Positions 7,809 through 16,307 of a stretch of DNA of 64,000 bases are shown here, one piece after another. The notes beneath the pieces were generated by a model. The model searched no databases and was not told where the DNA came from. It saw nothing but the letters and a program-made list of their open reading frames with translations. Origin of the DNA: JANRIC01 sp033765345. Lineage in GTDB: Bacteria; Bacteroidota; Bacteroidia; Cytophagales; Microscillaceae. The stretch is from the NCBI GenBank assembly GCA_033765345.1, contig JANRIC010000039.1:1-64000 (forward strand), given 5' to 3'. The position numbers and the translations under genes are program-made. How positions within the stretch are numbered: position 1 is the first letter of the stretch; every line of letters begins with the position of its first letter.

Positions 7809-8309
7809 TTATGGAGTTACTCTATCTAGGCAATCAATCAAGATTTTAAGTGTAATAAAGGCCGAAATTCGGCTTTCATCCTCGAAGACCAACTCAGCCT
7901 CTTCTTCATCTTCTTCTGTAACGGCCAGGAAGGCAAACTGGAGCAGGTCTCCTTGCGGGTGCTGATCCATCAGATCTTCGAGTAATTGCTGAAATCCGCT
8001 ATCGCTTTCTTCTGAAAGTTGCGTAATGAGATCATCATTATCCATTTCTACTTCATCAATGGTTTGTTCGGTGATTTCAGGAATATTTTTTACAAAAGAG
8101 TAGGCAATAAATAGTACTTGTATCCCCAAATAAAACAACAGCTCAAGTTCGTCTTCGTGCATATCTTCCTCATTACTTGCAATCAAATATGCGGTTAGAT
8201 AGGGCTGTTGTTCGCTGAATTGATCTACGAGGTTTTCCAGTTCGTCATCTGGGAGAAGGCTCAACTTTTCTGAGGCTTGCTCAATAAATGAAAAAGGAAT
8301 AGGTTTCAT
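7809..8309 (-). CDS. Acidic hypothetical protein
   Basis: A 166-residue, strongly acidic protein of unknown function. It starts MKPIPFSFIEQASEKLSLLP, is predominantly helical, and carries acidic clusters (ASNEEDMHEDELELL and VTEEDEEEAELVFEDE). It has no signal peptide, and the one hydrophobic stretch (YLGIQVLFIAYSFV) looks like a buried helix. No family is recognised. It is divergent from comEC, and the 102 bp between them hold a candidate minus-strand promoter at 8341-8348. Confidence 0.65.
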   Translation of the reverse strand: MKPIPFSFIEQASEKLSLLPDDELENLVDQFSEQQPYLTAYLIASNEEDMHEDELELLFYLGIQVLFIAYSFVKNIPEITEQTIDEVEMDNDDLITQLSEESDSGFQQLLEDLMDQHPQGDLLQFAFLAVTEEDEEEAELVFEDESRISAFITLKILIDCLDRVTP

Positions 8310-8340
8310 ATTAAAAATGATTTAAATTTATGTTGCGGTT

Positions 8341-8348
8341 CAAAAATA
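8341..8348 (-). promoter_or_regulatory. Candidate -7 box for the acidic protein gene
   Basis: On the minus strand the sequence is TATTTTTG, an exact TAnnTTTG match, 31 nt upstream of the start at 8309. No convincing TTTG lies at the expected -33 distance, so only half of the promoter is supported. Confidence 0.35.
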
Positions 8349-8411
8349 CAGATTTAATCGACTTAATTTTTCAAGAATTAATAATTTCTTCACAAGCTAC
8401 TTATTCGTGAT

Positions 8412-10535
8412 ATGATGCGTTGGACTCCTTATATATTTCTTAGGTTGGTGTTTTTTCTTATTTTGGGCATTATTTTTCAGGATTTTACCCATTTTAAAGC
8501 TCTTGGAGTATTCATTATTTTTTTTCTTGGAGGCATTTTATATGTTTTTTTAGCGTATCTACTCCCGGCTCGTTTGCGTGTTCGCTTCAATCCTTTGATT
8601 GGTTTACTTGCTTGTACGTTGATTTTTTTATTTGGGTGGATCAGAGCCGGGCAACACGATAAGTCACTGGAAAAGACAAACCTACTCTATCAGCCCGGAA
8701 TAGAAGCGTATACCATTGCACTAAATTCGGAAGCCCAGCCTAAGGCCAAAAGTATTCGTTTTGAAGGGCTGATACAACAGGCCAAAATTGAGGGCAAATG
8801 GAAAAATGTGAGCGGAAAAATAATTTTATATTTTCGTAAAGACAGCCTAAAAACCGCTAATCTGGAATACAGAGATGTATTGTACATTCAAGGTACTCCC
8901 AATCTGGTAGAGCCTCCCAAAAATCCGGCGGCTTTTGATTATCGCTCCTATCTGAGGTATCAGAATATCTTTCATCAGCATTTTGTAGATCAGCACAGCT
9001 TTTATCGTATTTCAGAACTGAAGCATTTTGATATTTTCCTGATTTCTTATCGGATTCGGGCTTATCTTACTGGGCATTTGCGGCGATATGTGGCTCATCC
9101 GCAGTCTTTGGGCATTGCTTCGGCACTTTTGTTGGGTGTGAATGCACACTTAGACAGCGAGCTTCGTTCGGCTTATGCTGGAAGCGGGCTGATGCATATT
9201 CTTTCGGTATCGGGGTTACATATAGCTTTTGTTGTTTTTTTGTTGAATGGTTTGTTTGGCAAATTAAAAAATCAAAAACGAGGTGCTTGGATATATTTGA
9301 TAGTAGTGATCACGTCACTTTGGATGTATGCCTTTCTGACGGGGCTTTCTCCTTCGGTATTGAGGGCGGCGGCGATGTTTAGCTTTGTACTTGTAGGCCA
9401 GGCTCTTAGAAAAAGAAGTCCAATCTATAATACCATTGGGGCTTCTGCTTTTATACTCATAGCCTGGAATCCATATTTGGTTTTTTCTGTGAGTTTTCAG
9501 CTTTCCTACGTTGCCGTATTGGGGATTGTGTATTTACAACCGCGTTTTTATAGGCTTTTGGTGTTCAAGCATTGGTTTTGGGATTATCTCTGGTCGATGA
9601 CCTGTGTATCCATGGCTGCCCAAATTGTTACATTTCCTTTGGGATTGTATTATTTCAATCAGTTTCCCAATTATTTTTTGATCTCCAATCTATTGGTTTT
9701 GCCTTTTGTACAAATTGTGTTTTATGTGGGCATCGCCTTGCTGTTTACGCCTTTATTCCACTTTATTAGTCAATGGCTGGGTTGGGCTTTGAACGGGATG
9801 ATCCAACTGACCAATTTGGTGACAATTGAGCTGTATGAACTGCCTTATTCGGTGACTGAGGGCATTCAAATTGGAGTGGTGGAATTATACCTCCTTTATG
9901 GATGTATTTTGGGGCTGATGCTACTTTTTGAATCTCGCAAATTCAGTTATTTGGTGGGTGCTGCGGTTTGTTTGGTCATATTCAGTGTTTTTCAAATACA
10001 AAGGGTTTATTTTCAAAAACATCAGGAATATCTCGTCATTTATGATACCCCCAAAAGCTCGAATCTGAACTTAATTTATCATCAAAAAAGTGTCATCCTG
10101 GCAGACTCGACGCTGATAGCCGATCAAAAACTAATCGACTACAATATCAACCCTTTTTTGGATAGCGTCGGAGTTTCGCACCGAGATTTTCGGCTGATGG
10201 ATCGTGCAAATTATGCTTATGATTTTTTTAGCTATAAAAATGAAGGCGAGTACGGTTTATTACTTTGGAAAAATTACCGAATACTTATTCTTCAGAAAAA
10301 AATCTCATTCAAAAATCTGCAAAAACTTCGTAAAATCAAACCTGACTATATTCTAATCCGGCAGAAAGCCATCCGAAAAATGGAAGTACTGGCAGAGACG
10401 CTACCGGCCAAAAACTATATCATTGATGCATCTAACGGCTATTTCCTCAGCCGGAAGCTCTCACAAGAAGCCGACTCTCTGGATATCCAATGCCATGTGA
10501 TCGCACAAAAAGGTGCTTTTATGCTCCGCCCTTAG
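8412..10535 (+). CDS. comEC: ComEC/Rec2-family DNA uptake channel
   Basis: A 707-residue inner-membrane protein of the ComEC/Rec2 family, which forms the channel for single-stranded DNA entry during natural transformation. The N-terminal 190 residues have membrane segments and an OB-like region. The core contains the competence signature HILSVSGLHIAFVVF and LTGLSPSVLRAAAMF (residues about 255-330), followed by many transmembrane helices to about residue 530. The C-terminal 170 residues (from EYLVIYDTPKSSNL) are soluble. I see no HxHxDH motif there, so the metallo-beta-lactamase domain found in long ComEC proteins is absent or degenerate, as in many Bacteroidota. ATG codons at 8412 and 8415 are both possible starts. 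Confidence 0.92.
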   Translation: MMRWTPYIFLRLVFFLILGIIFQDFTHFKALGVFIIFFLGGILYVFLAYLLPARLRVRFNPLIGLLACTLIFLFGWIRAGQHDKSLEKTNLLYQPGIEAYTIALNSEAQPKAKSIRFEGLIQQAKIEGKWKNVSGKIILYFRKDSLKTANLEYRDVLYIQGTPNLVEPPKNPAAFDYRSYLRYQNIFHQHFVDQHSFYRISELKHFDIFLISYRIRAYLTGHLRRYVAHPQSLGIASALLLGVNAHLDSELRSAYAGSGLMHILSVSGLHIAFVVFLLNGLFGKLKNQKRGAWIYLIVVITSLWMYAFLTGLSPSVLRAAAMFSFVLVGQALRKRSPIYNTIGASAFILIAWNPYLVFSVSFQLSYVAVLGIVYLQPRFYRLLVFKHWFWDYLWSMTCVSMAAQIVTFPLGLYYFNQFPNYFLISNLLVLPFVQIVFYVGIALLFTPLFHFISQWLGWALNGMIQLTNLVTIELYELPYSVTEGIQIGVVELYLLYGCILGLMLLFESRKFSYLVGAAVCLVIFSVFQIQRVYFQKHQEYLVIYDTPKSSNLNLIYHQKSVILADSTLIADQKLIDYNINPFLDSVGVSHRDFRLMDRANYAYDFFSYKNEGEYGLLLWKNYRILILQKKISFKNLQKLRKIKPDYILIRQKAIRKMEVLAETLPAKNYIIDASNGYFLSRKLSQEADSLDIQCHVIAQKGAFMLRP

Positions 10536-10570
10536 CCAAAGAATTTATCTCAACGAAGTCCCCAATTCCG

Positions 10571-10602
10571 TTTGTCTTATTTATGAATAATCTCTAAGTT
10601 TG
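10571..10602 (+). promoter_or_regulatory. Bacteroidota-type promoter of gapA
   Basis: TTTG (10571-10574), a 20-nt spacer and TAAGTTTG (10595-10602) match the TTTG/TAnnTTTG consensus of the Bacteroidota primary sigma factor exactly. Transcription should start near 10609. An unusually clear ribosome-binding site, AAGGAG at 10635-10640, lies 4 nt before the gapA ATG and fixes that start. Confidence 0.75.
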
Positions 10603-10644
10603 TGCAACAGTATATTACTATTGATTCATTAAATAAGGAGAAAA

Positions 10645-11634
10645 ATGTCACAATTACAAGTTGCCATCAACGGCTTCGGCCGAATCGGTAGAATCACCTT
10701 CCGTGCATTGCTTCATAAAGAAAATGTAGAAATCGTTGCGGTAAATGACCTTACTGACACCGCTACATTGGCTCATTTATTAAAATATGATTCCATCCAC
10801 GGAAGATTTCCGGGCGAAGTAGCTTACGACGACCAACATCTCATCGTCAACGGAAAAGCCATTCGTGTATATTCTGAGAGAAATCCTGCCGACCTGCCCT
10901 GGGGTCAACTGGGTATCCATACCGTACTAGAGTCTACGGGTATTTTTACAGACGAAGCTGGTGCTGGGAAGCACCTTCAGGCCGGAGCCAAAAAAGTAAT
11001 TATCTCCGCTCCTGCCAAAGGCGACATCAAAACCGTAGTGCTGGGTGTGAATGACGATAGCCTGACTGGTGATGAGCAGATTCTTTCCAATGCCTCCTGT
11101 ACCACCAACTGTCTGGCACCTATGGCCAAAATTTTGGACGACAATTTTGGTATTGAAAAAGGATACATCACTACTATCCACGCATATACTGCCGACCAAA
11201 ACCTGCAAGATGCGCCTCACAGAGACCTTCGTCGTGCCCGCGCTGCTGCACTTTCTATCGTTCCTACTTCTACTGGTGCTGCTAAAGCCGTAGGATTGGT
11301 GCTTCCTCACTTGAAAGGCAAGCTAGACGGTGTAGCCATGCGCGTGCCTACGCCTACTGGTTCTTTGACCGACCTGACGGCCATCCTGAAAAAAGAAGTA
11401 ACTGCCGAAGAGATCAATGCCGCCGTGAAAGCCGCCGCTGAAAGCTCTTTGAAAGGTATTTTAGAATATACCGAAGACGAAATCGTATCTGTAGACATTA
11501 TCAGTAATCCGCACTCTTGTATCTTTGATGCCAAGATGACCGCCTGCAACGGCACACTGGTCAAAGTAGTGGGTTGGTATGACAATGAATACGGATATTC
11601 TAGCCGCTCTGCCGATTTGATCGCAAGAGGCTAA
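10645..11634 (+). CDS. gapA: Glyceraldehyde-3-phosphate dehydrogenase, type I
   Basis: A 329-residue glycolytic GAPDH, which oxidises glyceraldehyde-3-phosphate to 1,3-bisphosphoglycerate with NAD+. It opens with the Rossmann motif VAINGFGRIGR. The catalytic Cys152 sits in NASCTTNCLAPM, HAYTADQNLQDAPH carries the catalytic His, and the C-terminus has VGWYDNEYGYSSR. The second-strand acidic residue (VNDLTD) indicates NAD+ preference. The gene has its own consensus promoter, a strong AAGGAG site and a perfect hairpin terminator 27 nt after the stop, so it is a single-gene transcription unit built for high expression. Confidence 0.97.
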   Translation: MSQLQVAINGFGRIGRITFRALLHKENVEIVAVNDLTDTATLAHLLKYDSIHGRFPGEVAYDDQHLIVNGKAIRVYSERNPADLPWGQLGIHTVLESTGIFTDEAGAGKHLQAGAKKVIISAPAKGDIKTVVLGVNDDSLTGDEQILSNASCTTNCLAPMAKILDDNFGIEKGYITTIHAYTADQNLQDAPHRDLRRARAAALSIVPTSTGAAKAVGLVLPHLKGKLDGVAMRVPTPTGSLTDLTAILKKEVTAEEINAAVKAAAESSLKGILEYTEDEIVSVDIISNPHSCIFDAKMTACNGTLVKVVGWYDNEYGYSSRSADLIARG

Positions 11635-11660
11635 GAACGTTCATCGTCTGTATCCTGGTT

Positions 11661-11707
11661 TAGATTTTCCAAATCTCTGAGATTTGGAAAATCTACCTTA
11701 TTTTTTT
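11661..11707 (+). terminator. Intrinsic terminator of gapA (35-nt perfect palindrome plus T-run)
   Basis: TAGATTTTCCAAATCTC (11661-11677) and its exact complement (11679-11695) flank a single T, giving a 17-bp stem. A T-rich run follows (seven T's at 11701-11707). The position, 27 nt after the gapA stop, fits a terminator, although the length and perfection also recall dispersed palindromic elements. Confidence 0.7.
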
Positions 11708-11729
11708 CTATAAATTTTAAGATAAAATC

Positions 11730-12311
11730 ATGGGAAGCCCTGTACGCAACCGAATTCCAATAGAAGATTATTTTATCCACGAAAAAGATGCTTTTATCAA
11801 AAGCGAATACCATAATGGAGAAATCATAGCTATGGGTGGTACTACAACAAAGCACGATCTGATGGTCAATCATCTGATTGCACAACTTTTATATTGTCTA
11901 AAGAAAAAAGGCTATAAACTATTTTCAAAGGATGTATTGGTACACGCTCCAGCTTGTAATCGGGTATTTTATCCGGATATTTTTATAGTCTGCGGCAAAA
12001 TCCTGAAAGAAAAACGCCCCTGGGGGGCTTCTGCGGTCTTGAATCCGTCTATTGTGGTGGAGGTCTTGTCAGAAAGTACCCAGGAGTTTGACAGAACCGA
12101 AAAATTTGATTGCTATAAAACTATCGCGGAATTCAGGAAATATTTTTTAGTCTATCAGCACGAACTCAAAGTGGAAGTACACGAAAAAATCAGCCCAAAT
12201 CAATGGCTTGAAACTACCCTTAGCCAGGAAAATGATGTACTCGATTTTGATGCTTGTGAGGTAATTCTCAAAGATTTGTATGATTTGGATTTGGAGGAGG
12301 ACGAGGTTTGA
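11730..12311 (+). CDS. Uma2-family putative endonuclease
   Basis: A 193-residue protein of the Uma2 family (PD-(D/E)XK fold, often expanded in Cytophagales and cyanobacteria). Typical landmarks are KSEYHNGEIIAMGG near the N-terminus, the metal-binding region VFYPDIFIV, SIVVEVLSEST with the second acidic site, and DRTEKFDCYKTIAEFRKYFLV in the C-terminal part. Biological substrates are unknown. It begins 22 bp after the gapA terminator and is followed 30 bp downstream by a decayed PIN-like gene, so this spot looks like an insertion site for nuclease or toxin-type genes. Confidence 0.85.
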   Translation: MGSPVRNRIPIEDYFIHEKDAFIKSEYHNGEIIAMGGTTTKHDLMVNHLIAQLLYCLKKKGYKLFSKDVLVHAPACNRVFYPDIFIVCGKILKEKRPWGASAVLNPSIVVEVLSESTQEFDRTEKFDCYKTIAEFRKYFLVYQHELKVEVHEKISPNQWLETTLSQENDVLDFDACEVILKDLYDLDLEEDEV

Positions 12312-12341
12312 AAAAAATAGAGGGCTTACCATTATATTGAA

Positions 12342-12512
12342 ATGAAATTTATTGTAGATGCTCAACTTCCTCCAGATTTTTACCATTCTTTGATTCTCCA
12401 ACAAAAAACCTATAAATTATTGCTTTCCACTTTCCTGGGTTTGATCAAACACTACAGCCTTCAGTCCATTGGGTTTTTGCTTGGATGTAAGCGTTTATTT
12501 TTGCAAACATAA
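12342..12512 (+). pseudogene. DUF5615 PIN-like protein remnant with an internal deletion
   Basis: A 56-codon frame begins MKFIVDAQLPP, the hallmark N-terminus of DUF5615 PIN-like (Mut7-C-type) toxins with the first catalytic Asp. It then jumps straight to DFYHSLILQQKTYKLLLST, which resembles the C-terminal part of the same family (the region after the KDSDF motif). The roughly 40 residues that should lie between are missing, and the tail after LLLST does not match. This reads as an in-frame internal deletion that left a non-functional scar. It lies 30 bp after the Uma2 gene on the same strand. The other bases up to ftsK (12513-12676) hold only its promoter. Confidence 0.55.
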
Positions 12513-12626
12513 ATTTGATATGAGGCATCAAATTCGCACTAATTCACTTGATGAGCAAAATTTGAAGAAAAATTCATGCGTTTTTTAAAGAAAAAACCCT
12601 CAAAATAGCAAAATTTCTGCTAATAT

Positions 12627-12657
12627 TTTAAACTATAGATAATCTTTTGTAAATTTG
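12627..12657 (+). promoter_or_regulatory. Candidate promoter of ftsK
   Basis: TAAATTTG (12650-12657) is an exact TAnnTTTG -7 box, 19 nt upstream of the ftsK ATG. A weak -33 match, TTTA, lies at 12627-12630 with a 19-nt spacer. The 5' leader would be only about 12 nt. Confidence 0.5.
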
Positions 12658-12676
12658 AGAATTAAACCGTGAAACT

Positions 12677-15400
12677 ATGGCTAAAACAGTCTATAAAGAA
12701 AATACCTATAAAAATATTCGTAAAAGCGACAAACCCTGGGTGAATCAGTTGCTGGATTTTGTCTTGAAGGATGATCGTTTTAGAAAGATACTGGGCTTCC
12801 TCTTAATGATTGGCTCTTTTGCACTGTTTGTCGCATTTTTTTCCTATCTGTTTACAGGAAAAGCAGATCAAAGCATTGTGGCTGATCAGAGTATTTTTAG
12901 GCTATTGTTCCAGACAAATCTGACTGAAACGGGGCGCGAAGTAGACAACTGGCTGGGGCTGACAGGCGCTATTCTGTCTCATTTACTGATGTTCAAGTGG
13001 TTTGGTTTAGCCTCTTTTATACTGGTACCTCTTACTTTTTTGGTGGGTTGGTGGGTCGCCTTTGACTTTGAATTATTGCCTATTAATAAAAGTATATTTT
13101 TTTCACTCTTCATTTTGCTGTGGGGCAGTATGCTTCTAGGAGTAATTTTTGATCGGCAAGGCGAGCTGGGTTTTTGGACAGGAGGCTTCGGGTATGCCGT
13201 CACGCAATGGCTTTATAGTCTGATTGGAGTACTTACGCCCTTGCTGATCCTAGTCTTTCCAGTGATATTTGTTATTTATTTTTTTGAAATGCCTACCAAT
13301 TTTTCTATAGATAAACAAAAGTTTACTTCTATGCTCAATGATTTCAAAAAAGGACAGGTCAAAGTGGGTGGACTAAAAGTGAAAACTACCTTTGTAGACC
13401 CGCGAAAAGATAAAAACCCCAAAACTAAAATTACTGAACCCAAAGATGATTTTACCAGAGATATCGTACTTGAAATCAACGAAGATTTGGACATAGAAGA
13501 TCACGATAAAATGCGCGCCTTCAAAACCAAAATTACAGACAAAAAACCTCCCGTCGAGAAAAAAAATAAGGCAAATACCAAGCTGGAGCTCGAGATAGAC
13601 CCTGCCACCCCTCTTTCCGAAGAATCAAAACAGACGGATGCCGACAATGCTGACTTTTATCCCTTCCCTAAAATCAAAAATCCTGGCAAACAAGTTAAGA
13701 TCAATTTCGAGGAAATGAGCGACGAAGAAATTGAACAAGAACTCAATAAACTGGGCAAAATGGAGGAAGAGGAAGTGGTCATAGACAAAAAAAATCCGGA
13801 AATGGAAATTCCCAAAGACCCGATTCATTTTACAGAAGAAGAAATTATTGAGGAAAATGAAATTCCTGAGACCACATTTACCAATGAACAGGGGCTTTAT
13901 GACCCCACGCTCGAACTCAGTAAATACGTCAAACCAAGCCCCGAATTGCTGGATGAAACAAGCTCAGGCAAAAGACAAGTATCCAACGAGGAACTGGAAG
14001 CCAATAAAGATAAAATCGTTGAAACGCTTAGTAATTACGGCATTGGCATCTCACAAATCAAAGCCACCATCGGACCTACTGTCACTTTGTATGAGATCAT
14101 CCCCGAAGCAGGGGTCAGAATCTCTAAAATTAAAAATCTTGAGGACGATATTGCGCTGAGTTTGGCGGCTTTGGGCATTCGAATCATTGCCCCTATACCT
14201 GGCAAAGGAACCATTGGGATAGAAGTGCCGAATAAAAAACGGGAAATGGTGTCTGTACGCTCTGTCTTAGAATCGGATGTTTTTCAAAATAATGACAAGA
14301 CGCTCCCTCTGATTCTGGGTAAATCGGTCAATAATGAAGTGATCATTGCCGATCTGGCCAAAATGCCCCATATCTTGATTGCAGGTGCCACCGGGCAGGG
14401 TAAATCCGTAGGCTTGAACGTATTTCTAACCTCCTTAATTTATAACAAACACCCAGCAGAGCTGAAATTTGTACTCATTGACCCCAAAAAAGTAGAACTT
14501 ACCCTATTTAATAAAATTGAGAAACACTTCCTCGCCAAACTGCCCGACGAAGAAGAAGCCATTATTACCGATACCAGCAAAGTAATCAATACCCTGCTTT
14601 CGCTTTGCCTGGAAATGGATCAACGATATACCATGCTCAAAGAAGCAGCCTGCCGTAATATCAAGGAATACAATAAAAAATTCCTCAACCGCAAACTCAA
14701 TCCCAAACGTGGTCACAAATACCTACCCTATATCGTATTGGTGATTGACGAGCTTGCCGACCTTATGATGGTGGCTGGCAAGGAAGTAGAGCAGCCCATC
14801 GCACGCCTCGCACAACTTGCCCGTGCCATCGGGATTCACCTCATCGTAGCCACACAAAGACCCTCGGTCAACGTAATCACGGGTATTATCAAAGCCAACT
14901 TCCCCGCCAGGCTTTCTTTTAAAGTAACCTCCAAAATTGACTCCCGAACCATTCTGGATGCTGGAGGCGCCGAGCAATTGGTCGGGCAAGGTGATTTGCT
15001 TTTTTCTATGGGATCGGATATGATTCGACTACAGTGTCCCTTCATTGATACCCACGAAGTTGAGCGTATTTGCGATTATATCAATATACAACCCGGCTTT
15101 GCACAAGCCTATGAGCTACCCGAAATAGAATCCGGACACAGTGGAATGATGGAAGAAGGGGAAGATTATGAAAGAGATGTGCTTTTTGAAGAAGCCGCCC
15201 GAATTATTGTAATGCATCAGCAAGGAAGCACTTCTTTGTTGCAAAGAAGACTCAAATTAGGCTATAACCGCGCCGGAAGGCTCATAGACCAGCTCGAGAA
15301 AGCCGGAATTGTAGGACCCTTTGAAGGCAGTAAGGCACGCGAAGTATTGATCCCCGATGAATACACCCTTGAAAGATTACTAAGCAGCCTGGATAAATAA
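12677..15400 (+). CDS. ftsK: FtsK/SpoIIIE-family DNA translocase
   Basis: A 907-residue septal DNA pump that moves chromosome ends during division. The N-terminus has four or five membrane segments (residues about 35-220). An acidic, Lys-rich linker follows (about 220-440), then the RecA-like motor: Walker A GATGQGKS near residue 570, KVELTLFNKIEKHFL, Walker B IVLVIDELADLM, and the ATQRPSVNVITG motif. The C-terminal gamma domain (LLQRRLKLGYNRAGRLIDQL, then VGPFEGSKAREVLI) is the winged helix that reads polar DNA sequences. The length is normal for Bacteroidota. It is transcribed from its own promoter, with a 177-bp gap before the LolA-like gene. Confidence 0.96.
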   Translation: MAKTVYKENTYKNIRKSDKPWVNQLLDFVLKDDRFRKILGFLLMIGSFALFVAFFSYLFTGKADQSIVADQSIFRLLFQTNLTETGREVDNWLGLTGAILSHLLMFKWFGLASFILVPLTFLVGWWVAFDFELLPINKSIFFSLFILLWGSMLLGVIFDRQGELGFWTGGFGYAVTQWLYSLIGVLTPLLILVFPVIFVIYFFEMPTNFSIDKQKFTSMLNDFKKGQVKVGGLKVKTTFVDPRKDKNPKTKITEPKDDFTRDIVLEINEDLDIEDHDKMRAFKTKITDKKPPVEKKNKANTKLELEIDPATPLSEESKQTDADNADFYPFPKIKNPGKQVKINFEEMSDEEIEQELNKLGKMEEEEVVIDKKNPEMEIPKDPIHFTEEEIIEENEIPETTFTNEQGLYDPTLELSKYVKPSPELLDETSSGKRQVSNEELEANKDKIVETLSNYGIGISQIKATIGPTVTLYEIIPEAGVRISKIKNLEDDIALSLAALGIRIIAPIPGKGTIGIEVPNKKREMVSVRSVLESDVFQNNDKTLPLILGKSVNNEVIIADLAKMPHILIAGATGQGKSVGLNVFLTSLIYNKHPAELKFVLIDPKKVELTLFNKIEKHFLAKLPDEEEAIITDTSKVINTLLSLCLEMDQRYTMLKEAACRNIKEYNKKFLNRKLNPKRGHKYLPYIVLVIDELADLMMVAGKEVEQPIARLAQLARAIGIHLIVATQRPSVNVITGIIKANFPARLSFKVTSKIDSRTILDAGGAEQLVGQGDLLFSMGSDMIRLQCPFIDTHEVERICDYINIQPGFAQAYELPEIESGHSGMMEEGEDYERDVLFEEAARIIVMHQQGSTSLLQRRLKLGYNRAGRLIDQLEKAGIVGPFEGSKAREVLIPDEYTLERLLSSLDK

Positions 15401-15577
15401 ACCCGAAGATTTTATATTAACATCCCATTAACGTATTAAAACCGACCTCCAAGACTTATCTGAACGTTCTAAAACTGAATTCCAAAGGATTTTCTGACAG
15501 ATACGTCAAAAAATCCCTAAAAGCATTCTATATTTACTAACCGAATAACATTCATTGATTAAACATAAGCACAATTC

Positions 15578-16237
15578 ATGAAAAATATCCGTCTTCTGAA
15601 CTGTTTTTTGACCACCATACTACTCTGGGGAAGTACTTTCGCTGCTTTTGCACAAAATGACCCCAAAGCCATCAGCATTCTTGATAAAGTCAAAGAAAAA
15701 TATCAAGCCATGAAAGCTTTTACGGCTGATTTTACCTTTAATCTGACCAATAAAACCGGCGGAGTAAATGAAACTTACAACGGCAAAATCTATGTAAAAG
15801 GCGATCGTTATCACCTCATTCTTCCCGAACAAGAGGTAATTACCGACGGCAAAACCCAATGGACTTACCTCAAAGACAGCAAAGAAGTCAATATTACTGA
15901 GTATGAACCCGAAGCCAATGAAATTACTCCCAATAGAATCTATACCGTCTATGAAAGCGATTACCTGGCAGCATTTATCGAAGATGAAGTAGAAAACGGC
16001 AAAGCGTATGAAATCATTGAGCTTAAACCCAAAAACCTCAATTCACCTTTCTTTAAAATCCGACTCAAAATCGTAAAAGATACCAAATCTATCAAAAGCT
16101 GGGAAATCTTTGAGAAAAATAACAGTCGTTACCTCTATACCGTCAAGCATTTTGCTACCGTCAAGGTAGGAGATACTTACTTCCGCTTTGACCCTACCAA
16201 ATACCCCAAAGACATAGAAGTCGTAGACCTGAGATAA
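15578..16237 (+). CDS. LolA-like outer-membrane lipoprotein carrier
   Basis: A 219-residue periplasmic protein with a signal peptide (LLNCFLTTILLWGSTFAAFAQ). The mature part begins DPKAISILDKVKEKYQAMKAFTADF, typical of the LolA fold, followed by NGKIYVKGDRYHL, ITDGKTQWTY and a run of beta strands. LolA carries lipoproteins from the inner to the outer membrane; Bacteroidota often have several LolA-like proteins, and not all are proven carriers. It lies downstream of ftsK (a pairing seen in several bacteria) and ends just before a strong hairpin that precedes pyrF. Confidence 0.85.
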   Translation: MKNIRLLNCFLTTILLWGSTFAAFAQNDPKAISILDKVKEKYQAMKAFTADFTFNLTNKTGGVNETYNGKIYVKGDRYHLILPEQEVITDGKTQWTYLKDSKEVNITEYEPEANEITPNRIYTVYESDYLAAFIEDEVENGKAYEIIELKPKNLNSPFFKIRLKIVKDTKSIKSWEIFEKNNSRYLYTVKHFATVKVGDTYFRFDPTKYPKDIEVVDLR

Positions 16238-16250
16238 GTAAATAAAATAG

Positions 16251-16304
16251 AAAGAATTGGATTATTTCAAATTAAAATTTAGCTTTGACCTAATCCGATT
16301 CTTT
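16251..16304 (+). promoter_or_regulatory. Long hairpin ending 3 nt before the pyrF start
   Basis: AAAGAATTGGATTA (16251-16264) pairs with TAATCCGATTCTTT (16291-16304) over 14 positions with one G-U pair, around a 26-nt AT-rich loop. The second arm ends 3 nt before the pyrF ATG, so the folded RNA would cover the ribosome-binding region. It could also end lolA transcripts. Confidence 0.45.
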
Positions 16305-16307
16305 ATT

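Noticed and set aside
11631..11885. Minus-strand frame over the gapA terminator and Uma2 start
   Set aside because: It runs through the terminator palindrome and is antisense to a clear Uma2 N-terminus.
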